The translations under genes were made by a program, and so were the position numbers. Of a stretch of DNA of 64,000 nt, positions 29,461 to 38,232 are shown piece by piece; the first letter of the stretch is position 1, and each line of letters starts with the position of its first letter. A model generated the notes under the pieces. That model ran no database searches, was not told where the DNA came from, and worked only from the letters and a program-made list of their open reading frames with translations. Origin of the DNA: JBOGCH01 sp051656645 (lineage in GTDB: Bacteria > Bacteroidota > Bacteroidia > Bacteroidales > Marinifilaceae); NCBI GenBank assembly GCA_051656645.1, contig JBOGCH010000017.1:1-64000 (forward strand), written 5' to 3'.

Positions 29461-29518
29461 ATTTGTATACCAATATTGTATAAATTGATACCAATATTGT
29501 ATAGAACAGTATACAAAT
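29461..29518. promoter_or_regulatory. Candidate operator: paired 16-mers in a flanking inverted repeat
   Basis: ATACCAATATTGTATA occurs at 29467-29482 and again, identically, at 29488-29503, 21 bp apart start to start (two helical turns). A perfect inverted pair, ATTTGTATAC at 29461-29470 and GTATACAAAT at 29509-29518, encloses them. The layout fits binding of a dimeric AraC-type response regulator such as the HTCS encoded next door. Confidence 0.55.
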
Positions 29519-29695
29519 GTTATACACAACCATTCCATTAAAGAAATGATTAACAATAGCTTTAACATCCTTTTTATTCAATTTATTCCAATTTACATGA
29601 AACAAGCAAGTGCATTGTAATTTTATACCAATACAACAATAATCCTTATCACTTAATTTCCGGATGTTCTATCCCACCATAATACCCGCTCCCTA

Positions 29696-29753
29696 TTTCA
29701 TTCAGGTTTCATTCAGGTTTGGCATGCCAAACCTGAATGAAACCTGAATGAAA
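29696..29753. repeat. Perfect 58-bp palindrome of 11-bp GGTTTC units (element 1)
   Basis: Two 29-base arms, 29696-29724 and 29725-29753, are exact complements with no loop. Each arm carries GGTTTCATTCA-type units on an 11-bp pitch, converging on a GGCATGCC centre. It is the shortest of three related elements in this window (see 50563-50673 and 61581-61685). Confidence 0.9.
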
Positions 29754-29921
29754 CCCCTAGAGGCTGTAGCCATGATCCTACAAAAATGTGTATTTGAATG
29801 ATTGTGGACAATTGTTATACCATGTAAAATATGTACCGTACAATCCTCCCAGCGGAGTGAGGCGTAATACCATAATTGAGAAGAGAAGTTATGTGCAAAG
29901 TGAAATTCTTTACCATAACTA

Positions 29922-29969
29922 TAAAAAGAAAAAACGCAATTAACACGTTGTAATGCGCGTTAATTGCGT
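29922..29969 (-). terminator. Terminator after the HTCS operon
   Basis: A 14-bp stem with one mismatch (29934-29947 with 29956-29969; core CGCAATTAAC) followed on the minus strand by a U-rich tract (plus-strand A-run 29924-29934). It lies 15 bases beyond the HTCS stop and separates that transcript from the PUL. Confidence 0.75.
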
Positions 29970-29983
29970 GTAGCGTTGCTTGG

Positions 29984-32900
29984 CTATTTTGTTAATTCTT
30001 GATTTGCGATAGTATTAATTAAATCCTTAGGCAAAACCCCAAATTGCTGTTGAAAACATTTGGAGAAGTAGGATGGCGTACTAAAACCTACAAGATAGCA
30101 AACTTCGTTGATTTTATATCCGGCATTGGAGGTTAGTAATTCCGCTGCCTTACGTAACCGTATCATGCGTACAAAGTCATTGGGTGTTAGTCCGGTCACC
30201 GCTTTTATCTTAGCATACATTGCGGAACGACTTATTCCCATTTCTTTTGCAATCTCGTCCATTGAAAACTCTGAGTTGGATAAATTGTTTTCAACAACAA
30301 TGTTTAGTTTGGCAATAAGTGGATCCTCATTATCTGTTGGTTGAGCTTTATGTATTTCAACAAGAGACATTTTGGAATACTTTTCTTGCAAGCGTTTTCT
30401 TTTTTCCAGTAATCCGGATATTTGCGCTTTAAGATAGGCCATAACAACCGGTTTTTCTACATAAACGTCGGCTCCATTTTCAAGTGCCTTAATTTTGCTT
30501 TGAGTGTCGGTACACGCAGTAAGTAAAATTACCGGGATATGATTAATTTTAATGTCATTCTTGATATGATTGCAAAGTGTCCATCCGTCCATTCGCGGCA
30601 TCATTACATCACTCACTACTACGTCTATACGTTTTGTTTTCAATATCTCTAATGCAATTTCTCCATTGGAAGCTGTTATTATACGGTACTTTTTACTCAA
30701 TGATTTACTCAGAAAGTTAAGTAGCATTTCATGATCCTCCACTAAAAGAAGGCATTCTTCGTTCTCCTCATCAGTTTCAATCACCGCATCATCCTGATAC
30801 GTACCCAAATCATTACGCTGTGCAATAACACATGGAAAGGTAAGCTCAAAGCAGGTAAACTCATTAGGTTCACTATCCACTTTAATGGTTCCTTGCATTT
30901 TATCCATTAACATTTTTACAACTGCAAGGCCTATACCAAATCCCTTAATTCCACTTTCATTGTGTTTTTGCGAGCGATAAAAGAGTTCGAAAATCTTATC
31001 TTTATCCTCCAACCCATCGCCATTGTCCTTTACGGACACTGTAAAGAAACCGGAGGCTTGGTTTACAGTGACATTAATATCAATAGAGGAGCGTGTATAC
31101 TTCAGGGCATTGCTTATTATGTTGCTGATAATTTTATCAAATGCTTCGGCATTGATTCGCACAACTAAGGATTGACCTACCAGGGTTGCATTGTAAGTAA
31201 TGTTGCGATGTTTTATTTCGCCTTTAAACCTATCGGCAATAACACGTATATAGTCCCAAATATCGATATCGGACAAGGCATCGGTTATATGTATGCTTTG
31301 GTTTTTATTAAAATCAAGGACTTGATCCATTAAACCTACCAAATGACGACTGTTACTACATATGGTTTCTAAGTTTTCCTGCATGTCCGGATTTAAATCC
31401 GCATGCTCCAGCATCTCCTCTGCCGGTGCAGATATTAATGTAACAGGCGTACGGATTTCATGTGCAATTTCCTGGAATATTCGGATTTTTGACTCTAGAA
31501 GATCCTCTTTGCTTTTACGTTCTCGCTCATTAAAATGGTGTTCTCTACGCATACGCTCCTTGTTGTTAAACCACCAAAAGAGAACAGCAATAATTGCCAA
31601 AAATAACGATACATACAGAATTCTCATCCACCAACTTGCCCACCACGGCGGAAGTATAATAATGTCCAACGAAGCGCTTTTACGCGACAAGGAGTCCAAA
31701 CTGTTAAACGCTTCCACTTGTAACGAGTAGTTGCCCGGAGGTAAATTAGCATATGAAACTGTTGGCGGTGTACCTTGATCTATATCTATCCATTGGTTAT
31801 CGGTCCCGGACAATCTGTATCGGTAAAAAACCTTAGAAGGCGCACAGAATGTTAGTGCAGAGAAATCGAGCGAGAAAGTATTTTGGTTTGCTCTAAAGTA
31901 GAGTTCACGTTGATCATCGATAGACTGTGTTAACAGTCCCTTTTCTGAAATCTCTACAGCCTGATTAAATACACGTAAGCCGGTAAACACAATAGGTGCA
32001 GGGTAGTGATTTTGAGATACAAAACCCGGATCGAAATAATTAAAGCCGTTATTTCCGCCTATGTAAATTCTGCCACCAGAGGTTTTTAATCCGGCTCCGA
32101 TATTAAATACTTTTCCTTGCAAACCATCCTCTTGGTCATAGCAAGCAATGTCGCCATTGTCTAAAGCATAGCGATAAAGTCCTCTGTTTGTTGTTATCCA
32201 TAAATATTTCCCCGATGCACTTATGAAGTTTATATCCACTTTATCCTCCATAATAGTATGAGAACATGGTATCAATTTATGTGAATATTGCTCTATATAA
32301 AAAAGTCCATCACCATCGGTACCCACCCATAGTTTACCATTATGAAAACAAATGGAGCGTATGCGGTCTGTAATAAAACCGGTACTATCCATAATAAACT
32401 TTTCAGGGACCAAGGAACCGGGTTTACAATAGTACAAACCCTTATTCAAGGTGGAAAACCATGTATATCCTTGATCGTCGCCGGTAATGGCCGAAACGCG
32501 TATGTTTTGTTTATTGTCAAAGCAATCAATAAACATATCGCGCTTTGCATTATAGAGTGCTATATTTGAGGTTGAGCCTAACCAATGGCGCTGCTCCCCA
32601 TCCTTGTAGAGTGCGGTAATGTTATGTCCCGGACGGTAGTGACGCACCAATGTGCCATTGTATGTTAATTTGCGCAGGCCTGCCGCAAAAGCTCCTACGT
32701 AAAGATACGAAGAGTCGGCATAAAGCGCATGTACATTTAGTGTTTTCTTATCTCTATCGAGTACAGGGAATGCTTTTACGGTTTTACGGATGGGATCATA
32801 TTTAATTACTCCTTCATTATCACTTCCCACCCATATTTGACCATATGGGTCCTCACAAAAGGAGCTGACTATGAAGCGGGATGTATTGCCATTGGCTACA

Positions 32901-33946
32901 TCTTTTTGTAGCTCAAATCCATAGTCTATGGGCGAAAGATAATTCAATCCGCCATAGAAGGAGCCTGCCCATACTCCGCCTTCCCGGTCTTTGAAAAGTG
33001 CATGAATAAAATAATCATTAAGACCAAAGTTTATTGGATCGCACTTTATGTTATGAAATGACGACTGGACCATGTTATAGACAATAATTCCATTTATGCC
33101 GCCAATCATTAACACTCCCGGTTTCTGCTCTATAATGGAAAGGACACGGTTAGTTACACATTCCTTATTTTGAGGTTCAATGACCCGAAAGTTTTTATTC
33201 TCTTTATTTAGACAAAACATCTTGGTGTGTTTACGTACTCCCCAAATGTTTCCAAAGGAATCGTCAGTTAATAACCATCCGTTATTGTATTCCAGTACCG
33301 TCTCGTTAGGTAATGCTATATGCTCTGAAACACCGTTTTGAATGTCATAACAATATAAATAGGGACTAGAGACGTAGGAAACCCAAAGTACGCCTTGCGC
33401 ATCAATAATTATGTCAGTAAGTTCGTCCTCGCGCAATTTTAACTGCGGCTCAATTTGTTTGCTATGCAGCTGCGTGTAGGTATTGTTTTGAGGATTGTAA
33501 CAAATTATCCCGTTACTGCGCGTTGCAAACCACAGGTTTCCGTGAGAATCCTCAATAATTTTAAAGACGTACGACTTGAGTTGGGTTTCAAGCTCAGGCT
33601 CAAAGTGCTCTATTTTTTCTATAAGTGGATTGAAAAAATAAATTTTTGCATCGCCACCAATCCATATATTTCCCTTACTGTCTGTTCCAAGACTAATCAT
33701 GTCGTCAAAGACAAGAAATGAACTGTCTGCAGTGTAATTAAACGTTTTAAACTTGTTACCAGAGAAACGTGTTAATCCATTTGGCGTAAGCGTCCAAATG
33801 TATCCTTTTTTATCTTGTGTTATGTAACGTACTGCATTGTTGGACAGTCCGTCCTCCACGGTATAATATCTAAAGCGATAGTCCGTGGCATAGGTACGCA
33901 AAATTGCCAGCAATAATAATATTACTAACGCGATAGTTTTTTTCAT
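29984..33946 (-). CDS. Hybrid two-component system regulator (HTCS)
   Basis: 1320 residues in one chain. It has a signal peptide (to about 21), two seven-bladed propellers of Reg_prop repeats (for example YFIHALFKDREGGVWAGSFYGGLNYL), a Y_Y_Y domain (about 690-755), a transmembrane helix (about 773-793), a histidine kinase with H829 in EIAHEIRTP and ATPase motifs DNGDG and GFGIGLAVVKMLM, a receiver with D1113 in SDVMMPRMDGW, and a C-terminal AraC HTH (MDEIAKEMGISRSAMYAKIK). The periplasmic propellers sense a glycan-derived ligand and the AraC end activates the cognate PUL, almost certainly the one at 8222-29010. Last gene of a three-gene operon. Confidence 0.95.
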   Translation of the reverse strand: MKKTIALVILLLLAILRTYATDYRFRYYTVEDGLSNNAVRYITQDKKGYIWTLTPNGLTRFSGNKFKTFNYTADSSFLVFDDMISLGTDSKGNIWIGGDAKIYFFNPLIEKIEHFEPELETQLKSYVFKIIEDSHGNLWFATRSNGIICYNPQNNTYTQLHSKQIEPQLKLREDELTDIIIDAQGVLWVSYVSSPYLYCYDIQNGVSEHIALPNETVLEYNNGWLLTDDSFGNIWGVRKHTKMFCLNKENKNFRVIEPQNKECVTNRVLSIIEQKPGVLMIGGINGIIVYNMVQSSFHNIKCDPINFGLNDYFIHALFKDREGGVWAGSFYGGLNYLSPIDYGFELQKDVANGNTSRFIVSSFCEDPYGQIWVGSDNEGVIKYDPIRKTVKAFPVLDRDKKTLNVHALYADSSYLYVGAFAAGLRKLTYNGTLVRHYRPGHNITALYKDGEQRHWLGSTSNIALYNAKRDMFIDCFDNKQNIRVSAITGDDQGYTWFSTLNKGLYYCKPGSLVPEKFIMDSTGFITDRIRSICFHNGKLWVGTDGDGLFYIEQYSHKLIPCSHTIMEDKVDINFISASGKYLWITTNRGLYRYALDNGDIACYDQEDGLQGKVFNIGAGLKTSGGRIYIGGNNGFNYFDPGFVSQNHYPAPIVFTGLRVFNQAVEISEKGLLTQSIDDQRELYFRANQNTFSLDFSALTFCAPSKVFYRYRLSGTDNQWIDIDQGTPPTVSYANLPPGNYSLQVEAFNSLDSLSRKSASLDIIILPPWWASWWMRILYVSLFLAIIAVLFWWFNNKERMRREHHFNERERKSKEDLLESKIRIFQEIAHEIRTPVTLISAPAEEMLEHADLNPDMQENLETICSNSRHLVGLMDQVLDFNKNQSIHITDALSDIDIWDYIRVIADRFKGEIKHRNITYNATLVGQSLVVRINAEAFDKIISNIISNALKYTRSSIDINVTVNQASGFFTVSVKDNGDGLEDKDKIFELFYRSQKHNESGIKGFGIGLAVVKMLMDKMQGTIKVDSEPNEFTCFELTFPCVIAQRNDLGTYQDDAVIETDEENEECLLLVEDHEMLLNFLSKSLSKKYRIITASNGEIALEILKTKRIDVVVSDVMMPRMDGWTLCNHIKNDIKINHIPVILLTACTDTQSKIKALENGADVYVEKPVVMAYLKAQISGLLEKRKRLQEKYSKMSLVEIHKAQPTDNEDPLIAKLNIVVENNLSNSEFSMDEIAKEMGISRSAMYAKIKAVTGLTPNDFVRMIRLRKAAELLTSNAGYKINEVCYLVGFSTPSYFSKCFQQQFGVLPKDLINTIANQELTK

Positions 33947-33958
33947 ATTTGTCCTAAA

Positions 33959-35479
33959 TTACAAGGCTGCTTTGGCGTTTACTCCAAACTGAAAGTAATG
34001 CCACCAAGTGTTTGCATAGTCTTTAACCAGCTCCTTACCCAACCCTTTTTTTGAATCCATCTGCTTAAAAAGCCCATTAAAATCCTTGAATTTTTGTGAC
34101 GTCTGTGCCGAAACAGCAAACTTGTCAGTACCCTGAATATTGTTCAGTTGAGCTATAATAATAGCTTCCTGATAATGTTGGGGTAACGGCTGTGTGGCTG
34201 TGGCATAAGGAGAATTGTTGAGAATGGTACAAAACTTACCCAACTCCTTTCGTAGCAATAAAGTTGTAAGAACATAGTCATAAGCACGCTTGTTGGTTAT
34301 ATCCACATCGGCTACACGAGCTAAATCCGATACAAATGGACGACATTCCATAAAGAAATCCTTAGGTAGTGTTACTGGCTGAGGATTGGCTAATTGTTTC
34401 TTTAAATTAGCACAGAGGTCGCCATTCAGCGTAGACTGTTCAAGTATGCTTATATATTTATTTGCCACTCTACTCTCGCCAGCTTCAACATTCAAAGCGG
34501 CTAACGCACGGAGTGTACGGAAATCCATAGGATATTTGGATAATACGCTCGCCTGAAAATATTGGTGTATAGAGGAGTTTATTAATCCTAATGATCGGTA
34601 TTGAATACCTTTATATAAGCTTAATTTATATCCTTGTTGTTTTTCGAATGCCATGATAGCTTCGCCAAGAAAGGGATAATTAAAGAAGCTGTTGCCCATA
34701 TCTCCCTTGCAATTTAGGGCTAATGCAAGTAAGTACTGCTCCTCAATACTCATTTCCTTTTGTGCGGAAAGAGTGTTAACTATTTTATCCCATTCGCTAT
34801 GTTCGGCATAGCGCTCAATGACAAACATATGCTCATTGTGTAAATTTTCCTCTTTATTGAAATCTTGATATACAACAACTACTGCCCACAGTGCTAGTAC
34901 CGCCATTGCAATATTGGAACGGGTTTGAAATGTGGTGCTTTTTACGTTATGAAGGATATATGCTAACGCCAAAACGGAAACATATAATATAAAAGCCCAA
35001 GGTCCACCACTCCAGTATGCAATGACACTAAAGATGGAGGCTAAGACAAGATATGCAATGCGGTTAGGTATGCGACTTACTCCTAATGCTATTGCAGCCA
35101 TAGCTGATGCAACAAAAACGATATTAAATGGAACGTCCTTGCTTAGCATTATTGCAAATACCACAATGGCCGATACAGACGCCAATGTATATTCCACTAC
35201 TGTGCGTTTGGCTCTCACGGCCAATATAATTTGAAATACTGCATAAGGTATTAGGGTTAACAGAAACGCAGCAATCCACGGATAACTAAAAAATTGTAAG
35301 ATATACATGGACATCAATTCCCCAAAGCCGCCTACGCGAAGCAAATAGGGCATAATAAAATCACTGTTGGTTACAAAGAAGTTAGAATATTCCCAGTAAT
35401 AAATATGTCCCTGATACAATTGCGACCAAAATAGTATTCCCGCAACGAAATAGATTAGTGTAAGAACTAGTGTTATCAT
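33959..35479 (-). CDS. Polytopic membrane protein with soluble C-terminal half (DUF6057-like)
   Basis: 506 residues. About seven or more hydrophobic segments occupy residues 1-225 (for example LILIYFVAGILF-like start, AVFQIILAVRAK, IVVFAIMLS, IAYWSGGPWAFILYVSVLALAYIL, AVLALWAVVVVYQD). The second half is helical and TPR-like (EQYLLALALNCKGDMGNSFF; FRTLRALAALNVEAGESRVANKYI). It resembles the Bacteroidota DUF6057 membrane proteins, an assignment made from memory of the family. It lies between the CxxCH beta-propeller lipoprotein (10 bp) and HTCS (12 bp). Function unknown. Confidence 0.6.
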   Translation of the reverse strand: MITLVLTLIYFVAGILFWSQLYQGHIYYWEYSNFFVTNSDFIMPYLLRVGGFGELMSMYILQFFSYPWIAAFLLTLIPYAVFQIILAVRAKRTVVEYTLASVSAIVVFAIMLSKDVPFNIVFVASAMAAIALGVSRIPNRIAYLVLASIFSVIAYWSGGPWAFILYVSVLALAYILHNVKSTTFQTRSNIAMAVLALWAVVVVYQDFNKEENLHNEHMFVIERYAEHSEWDKIVNTLSAQKEMSIEEQYLLALALNCKGDMGNSFFNYPFLGEAIMAFEKQQGYKLSLYKGIQYRSLGLINSSIHQYFQASVLSKYPMDFRTLRALAALNVEAGESRVANKYISILEQSTLNGDLCANLKKQLANPQPVTLPKDFFMECRPFVSDLARVADVDITNKRAYDYVLTTLLLRKELGKFCTILNNSPYATATQPLPQHYQEAIIIAQLNNIQGTDKFAVSAQTSQKFKDFNGLFKQMDSKKGLGKELVKDYANTWWHYFQFGVNAKAAL

Positions 35480-35489
35480 GATTCAGGAA

Positions 35490-36935
35490 TTAATTGGTTT
35501 TTACAGCTTTATTTAATACTCTCGTCTCCAATTGCTTAAAAGTAGCTTGCGTTGGAGTGGCGCTAAACTCAGGAATGTTATACGAACGCAATAAATTGAT
35601 ATTGCTTTGCGGATTGCGTTGAGGCAATAGGAACGGTTTAGAAACTGCCCCATCCTCACCAATATGCGCTATGTATAGACGTGTATAAAAACCATCGTCA
35701 CGACGAGAGCTGAATACAACCCATTGCCCATTGGACGACCAAGAATGGTAACTCTCGCTGTCGGTACTATTCATTGCAGAGCAATCTACATGTTGTCCGG
35801 TTGATAGATCTATCATTTCAATATCGGCCTCTTTATGCCATATAGGGAAGGTTCCGCACTCGGCTTGCGTATACATTAAAAAACGACCGTTGGGGGATAT
35901 GCGGGGAAAACTGATGGACTGATTTACATCAGTTTCACTAATCACACATTCCACAGAGTCTTGAAATACTCCTTTTTGTGTATTGAAAGGTATACGATAT
36001 AAACCATATTTTAATTCTTTTACTTGGAAAGGCATTTCTTGTTGTAATGCTCGGCAAAAGTAAAGGTAGTTTCCACATGGAGACCAGGTAGGGAATGTTT
36101 CCCAAAGAGAGTCTATTTGTAAACGCTTATCTTCTATGACTTTATTCTTCTTTATATCGTACACAATCAAATCTGACGATAAGTCGTACACTTCTATTCG
36201 TTTATTGTCAAATGCATGAAATGCCTGATGTGTGCTGTTGGACGAGAAGGCGATAAAGTCCCCCGCCGGATGCCAAAAAGGATATACTCCCGACAGATTT
36301 GTTTTTTTGGCACGAATATCAATCTGATCTATGTTATCATTGTTTACCATAACTGTACCGCCATGCTTTCCGCGCACATGAAACATGAAGGAATTACCTT
36401 GGTACTGATTGAAGCTATGACAATTAACACAATGATCCTTCATGTTGGTATTGCTGAACAATGTTTTCTCCTCAAATGTTTCTAAATGACGTTGGTGTAT
36501 ACCCATCTCATTCCAGGCTTCGTAACCGGGTTCAATTAAACGATAAGAGATATACGCATCAATGGGCGATGCGCTAACGTGTAGAGTTAAAGGTTTATAT
36601 TTAACCCATGTTTTCTGATTGTACTCATATACAGACACGTTTAGTGTTTGATTGGCAGCAGACGTTAGCATTTGTTTCCATTTATCTGCGTCAATATCTA
36701 AATGCGGGTTACCGTACACCTCATATATTTTCTCTCCAGCCAAATAGAATTCGGCTTTAATTGGTTTCCCTGTGGAGAAATTAAGTGGTGCAATATTAAC
36801 AGGTATTGTTACATTGCTATAATCGGGATATATTGGAGCAGCTACTTCTATTTCCTCCCATTTTTCCATTTTCACACTACAACTTGCAACTATTAATAGA
36901 CACAAAATACACACACAACTTTGTAAAGACTTCAT
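35490..36935 (-). CDS. TolB-like beta-propeller lipoprotein with a CxxCH motif
   Basis: About 481 residues from the start at 36935, chosen because it gives a clean lipoprotein signal (MKSLQSCVCILCLLIVASC); 36941 and 36965 are alternative starts. An N-terminal Ig-like part (about 30-120) is followed by CVNCHSF at residues 169-173, then WD40-like/TolB repeats: GVYPFWHPAGDFIAFSSNST, TFPTWSPCGNYLYFCRA, SFPRISPNGRFLMYTQ, SYHSWSSNGQWVVFSSRRDDG. CVNCH matches the c-type haem attachment site, with a possible distal ligand not identified. First gene of the operon leading into the membrane protein and HTCS. Role unknown; redox or haem sensing is speculation. Confidence 0.75.
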   Translation of the reverse strand: MKSLQSCVCILCLLIVASCSVKMEKWEEIEVAAPIYPDYSNVTIPVNIAPLNFSTGKPIKAEFYLAGEKIYEVYGNPHLDIDADKWKQMLTSAANQTLNVSVYEYNQKTWVKYKPLTLHVSASPIDAYISYRLIEPGYEAWNEMGIHQRHLETFEEKTLFSNTNMKDHCVNCHSFNQYQGNSFMFHVRGKHGGTVMVNNDNIDQIDIRAKKTNLSGVYPFWHPAGDFIAFSSNSTHQAFHAFDNKRIEVYDLSSDLIVYDIKKNKVIEDKRLQIDSLWETFPTWSPCGNYLYFCRALQQEMPFQVKELKYGLYRIPFNTQKGVFQDSVECVISETDVNQSISFPRISPNGRFLMYTQAECGTFPIWHKEADIEMIDLSTGQHVDCSAMNSTDSESYHSWSSNGQWVVFSSRRDDGFYTRLYIAHIGEDGAVSKPFLLPQRNPQSNINLLRSYNIPEFSATPTQATFKQLETRVLNKAVKTN

Positions 36936-37175
36936 TATCATTATCGCAATATCAAATTTTAGCACATATATACAAGTTATTTAATAAATATGCAAATCAT
37001 TATAACTATTTAAGTTTATAGACTAATCTTGTCAGATACTAATTTATACTATTTTATGCCAATAATAGGACACAATCTAAGCGTTTTAACGTACACAACC
37101 AAACAATAACTCATACCATGCACATTATGGATGATTAATTGGAAATTAAAAACTAAAACTCTTAATGGTATTGTT

Positions 37176-37541
37176 ATGAAAAAGATAGTGATTGTTCTAA
37201 TTATTGGCCTATGTGTAGCTATAGGACACTATGAAACCAGAGCACAAAATAACTCACAAGCAGACACACAGCAAGTGCAACAAGTGGTTAATAAAAGAGT
37301 AAGGCAACTTAACTTTGTGCTTGGACTAACTGATACGCAAAAGGATTCATTGAATCAGATACTTACACGTCAATACATTGATATGCAAGCTGCACAAACT
37401 GAAACAGGAGAGGCAAAAACAGCGGCTATTCAGGCTGTAGAGAACCAAACACAGAACGCTATGCAGCAGGTATTAACTCCTTCACAATTTAGACGATATT
37501 GCGAATTGAGAGCTAGATATGGAGGTCAGCAAAATAACTAA
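37176..37541 (+). CDS. Small periplasmic Spy/CpxP-like helical protein
   Basis: 121 residues from the start at 37176 (the open frame runs back to 37131, but MKKIVIVLIIGLCVAIGHYE gives the signal peptide). The mature part is charged and helical with two LTxxQ motifs (LTDTQ at 51-55, LTPSQ at 100-104), the hallmark of the Spy/CpxP periplasmic chaperone-like family. Divergent from the CxxCH lipoprotein operon, with a 240-bp gap between starts. Role probably in envelope protein quality control or stress; not demonstrable here. Confidence 0.6.
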   Translation: MKKIVIVLIIGLCVAIGHYETRAQNNSQADTQQVQQVVNKRVRQLNFVLGLTDTQKDSLNQILTRQYIDMQAAQTETGEAKTAAIQAVENQTQNAMQQVLTPSQFRRYCELRARYGGQQNN

Positions 37542-37606
37542 TGTGTTAGCAACAAAACTTACAAAGATTAATTAACGTAGTAGCTACTACATCAAGAACT
37601 ATATCT

Positions 37607-38092
37607 ATGGGTCCGCAATTAACTTTACAGTCTGCAAATTTATCGGGACAAGCACATCTTGACATGGTACATAACCAATCCGGTGGGAAAAATATGTCTC
37701 CGCCATTATCATGGACAGGTGCTCCAACTGGTACAAAGAGTTTTGCAGTAACCATGTATGATCCGGATGCCCCAACTGGCAGTGGATTTTGGCATTGGTG
37801 CATATTTGATCTTCCGGAGAATACAAATTCCTTACCTGAAGATGCAGGAAACGTTGAACTATTGCTTACACCTGGAGCTATTCAGGCTAAAAACGACACG
37901 GGGAGCCCTGGTTATACAGGCTGCAATCCACCTCCTGGGCACGGCTGGCATGCGTATATGATAACTGTTTATGCTTTAGACTGTGAGACGCTAGGACTGA
38001 CTGCAGATGCTTCGCCAGGACTTGTAGGTTTCTACTTATGGATGCATACCATTGAGAAGGCCTCAATAGTCTTTTATTTTAAAAATAAATAA
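37607..38092 (+). CDS. YbhB/YbcL family (PEBP/Raf kinase inhibitor-like) protein
   Basis: 161 residues, the usual length of bacterial PEBP-like proteins, with the ligand-pocket patterns MSPPLSWTGAPTGTKSFAVTMYDPDAPTGSGFWHWCIFDLP and GHGWHAYMITVYALD seen in pieces along the chain. No signal peptide, so probably cytoplasmic. It follows the Spy-like gene by 65 bp and is closed by a hairpin terminator. Biochemical role of bacterial members is poorly defined. Confidence 0.9.
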   Translation: MGPQLTLQSANLSGQAHLDMVHNQSGGKNMSPPLSWTGAPTGTKSFAVTMYDPDAPTGSGFWHWCIFDLPENTNSLPEDAGNVELLLTPGAIQAKNDTGSPGYTGCNPPPGHGWHAYMITVYALDCETLGLTADASPGLVGFYLWMHTIEKASIVFYFKNK

Positions 38093-38115
38093 TTGAATTT
38101 GATATAGCTATTTCC

Positions 38116-38161
38116 ACGGTAGTATAGGATATTTATTAATACCTGTACTATCGTTTTTTTT
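38116..38161 (+). terminator. Terminator after the PEBP-like gene
   Basis: Arms 38116-38128 and 38142-38153 (ACGGTAGTATAGG and CCTGTACTATCGT, with G-U pairs) followed by a run of eight or nine T at 38153-38161. Typical Rho-independent form. Confidence 0.75.
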
Positions 38162-38232
38162 ATTGCGGAACATTGAAAATTAAACTACATTTACATTATA
38201 AATTACTGACTTTTACATTATTATACTAACAT

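Larger units (their letters stand above)
29011..29983. other. Long AT-rich regulatory gap upstream of the PUL
   Basis: No convincing gene in 970 bases. From right to left it contains the HTCS terminator (29922-29969), a perfect 58-bp palindrome (29696-29753), a candidate operator (29461-29518), a -7-like box (29439-29446) and about 430 bases of possible 5' leader for the PUL transcript. Confidence 0.6.

Noticed and set aside
29011..29983. ECF sigma/anti-sigma control of the PUL, or a riboswitch in the long leader
   Set aside because: No sigma or FecR-type gene is adjacent, the neighbouring HTCS explains control, and no recognisable aptamer core was seen.
33455..33721. Plus-strand frames inside the HTCS gene
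   Set aside because: They are antisense to the strongly supported 1320-residue regulator and have no family features.
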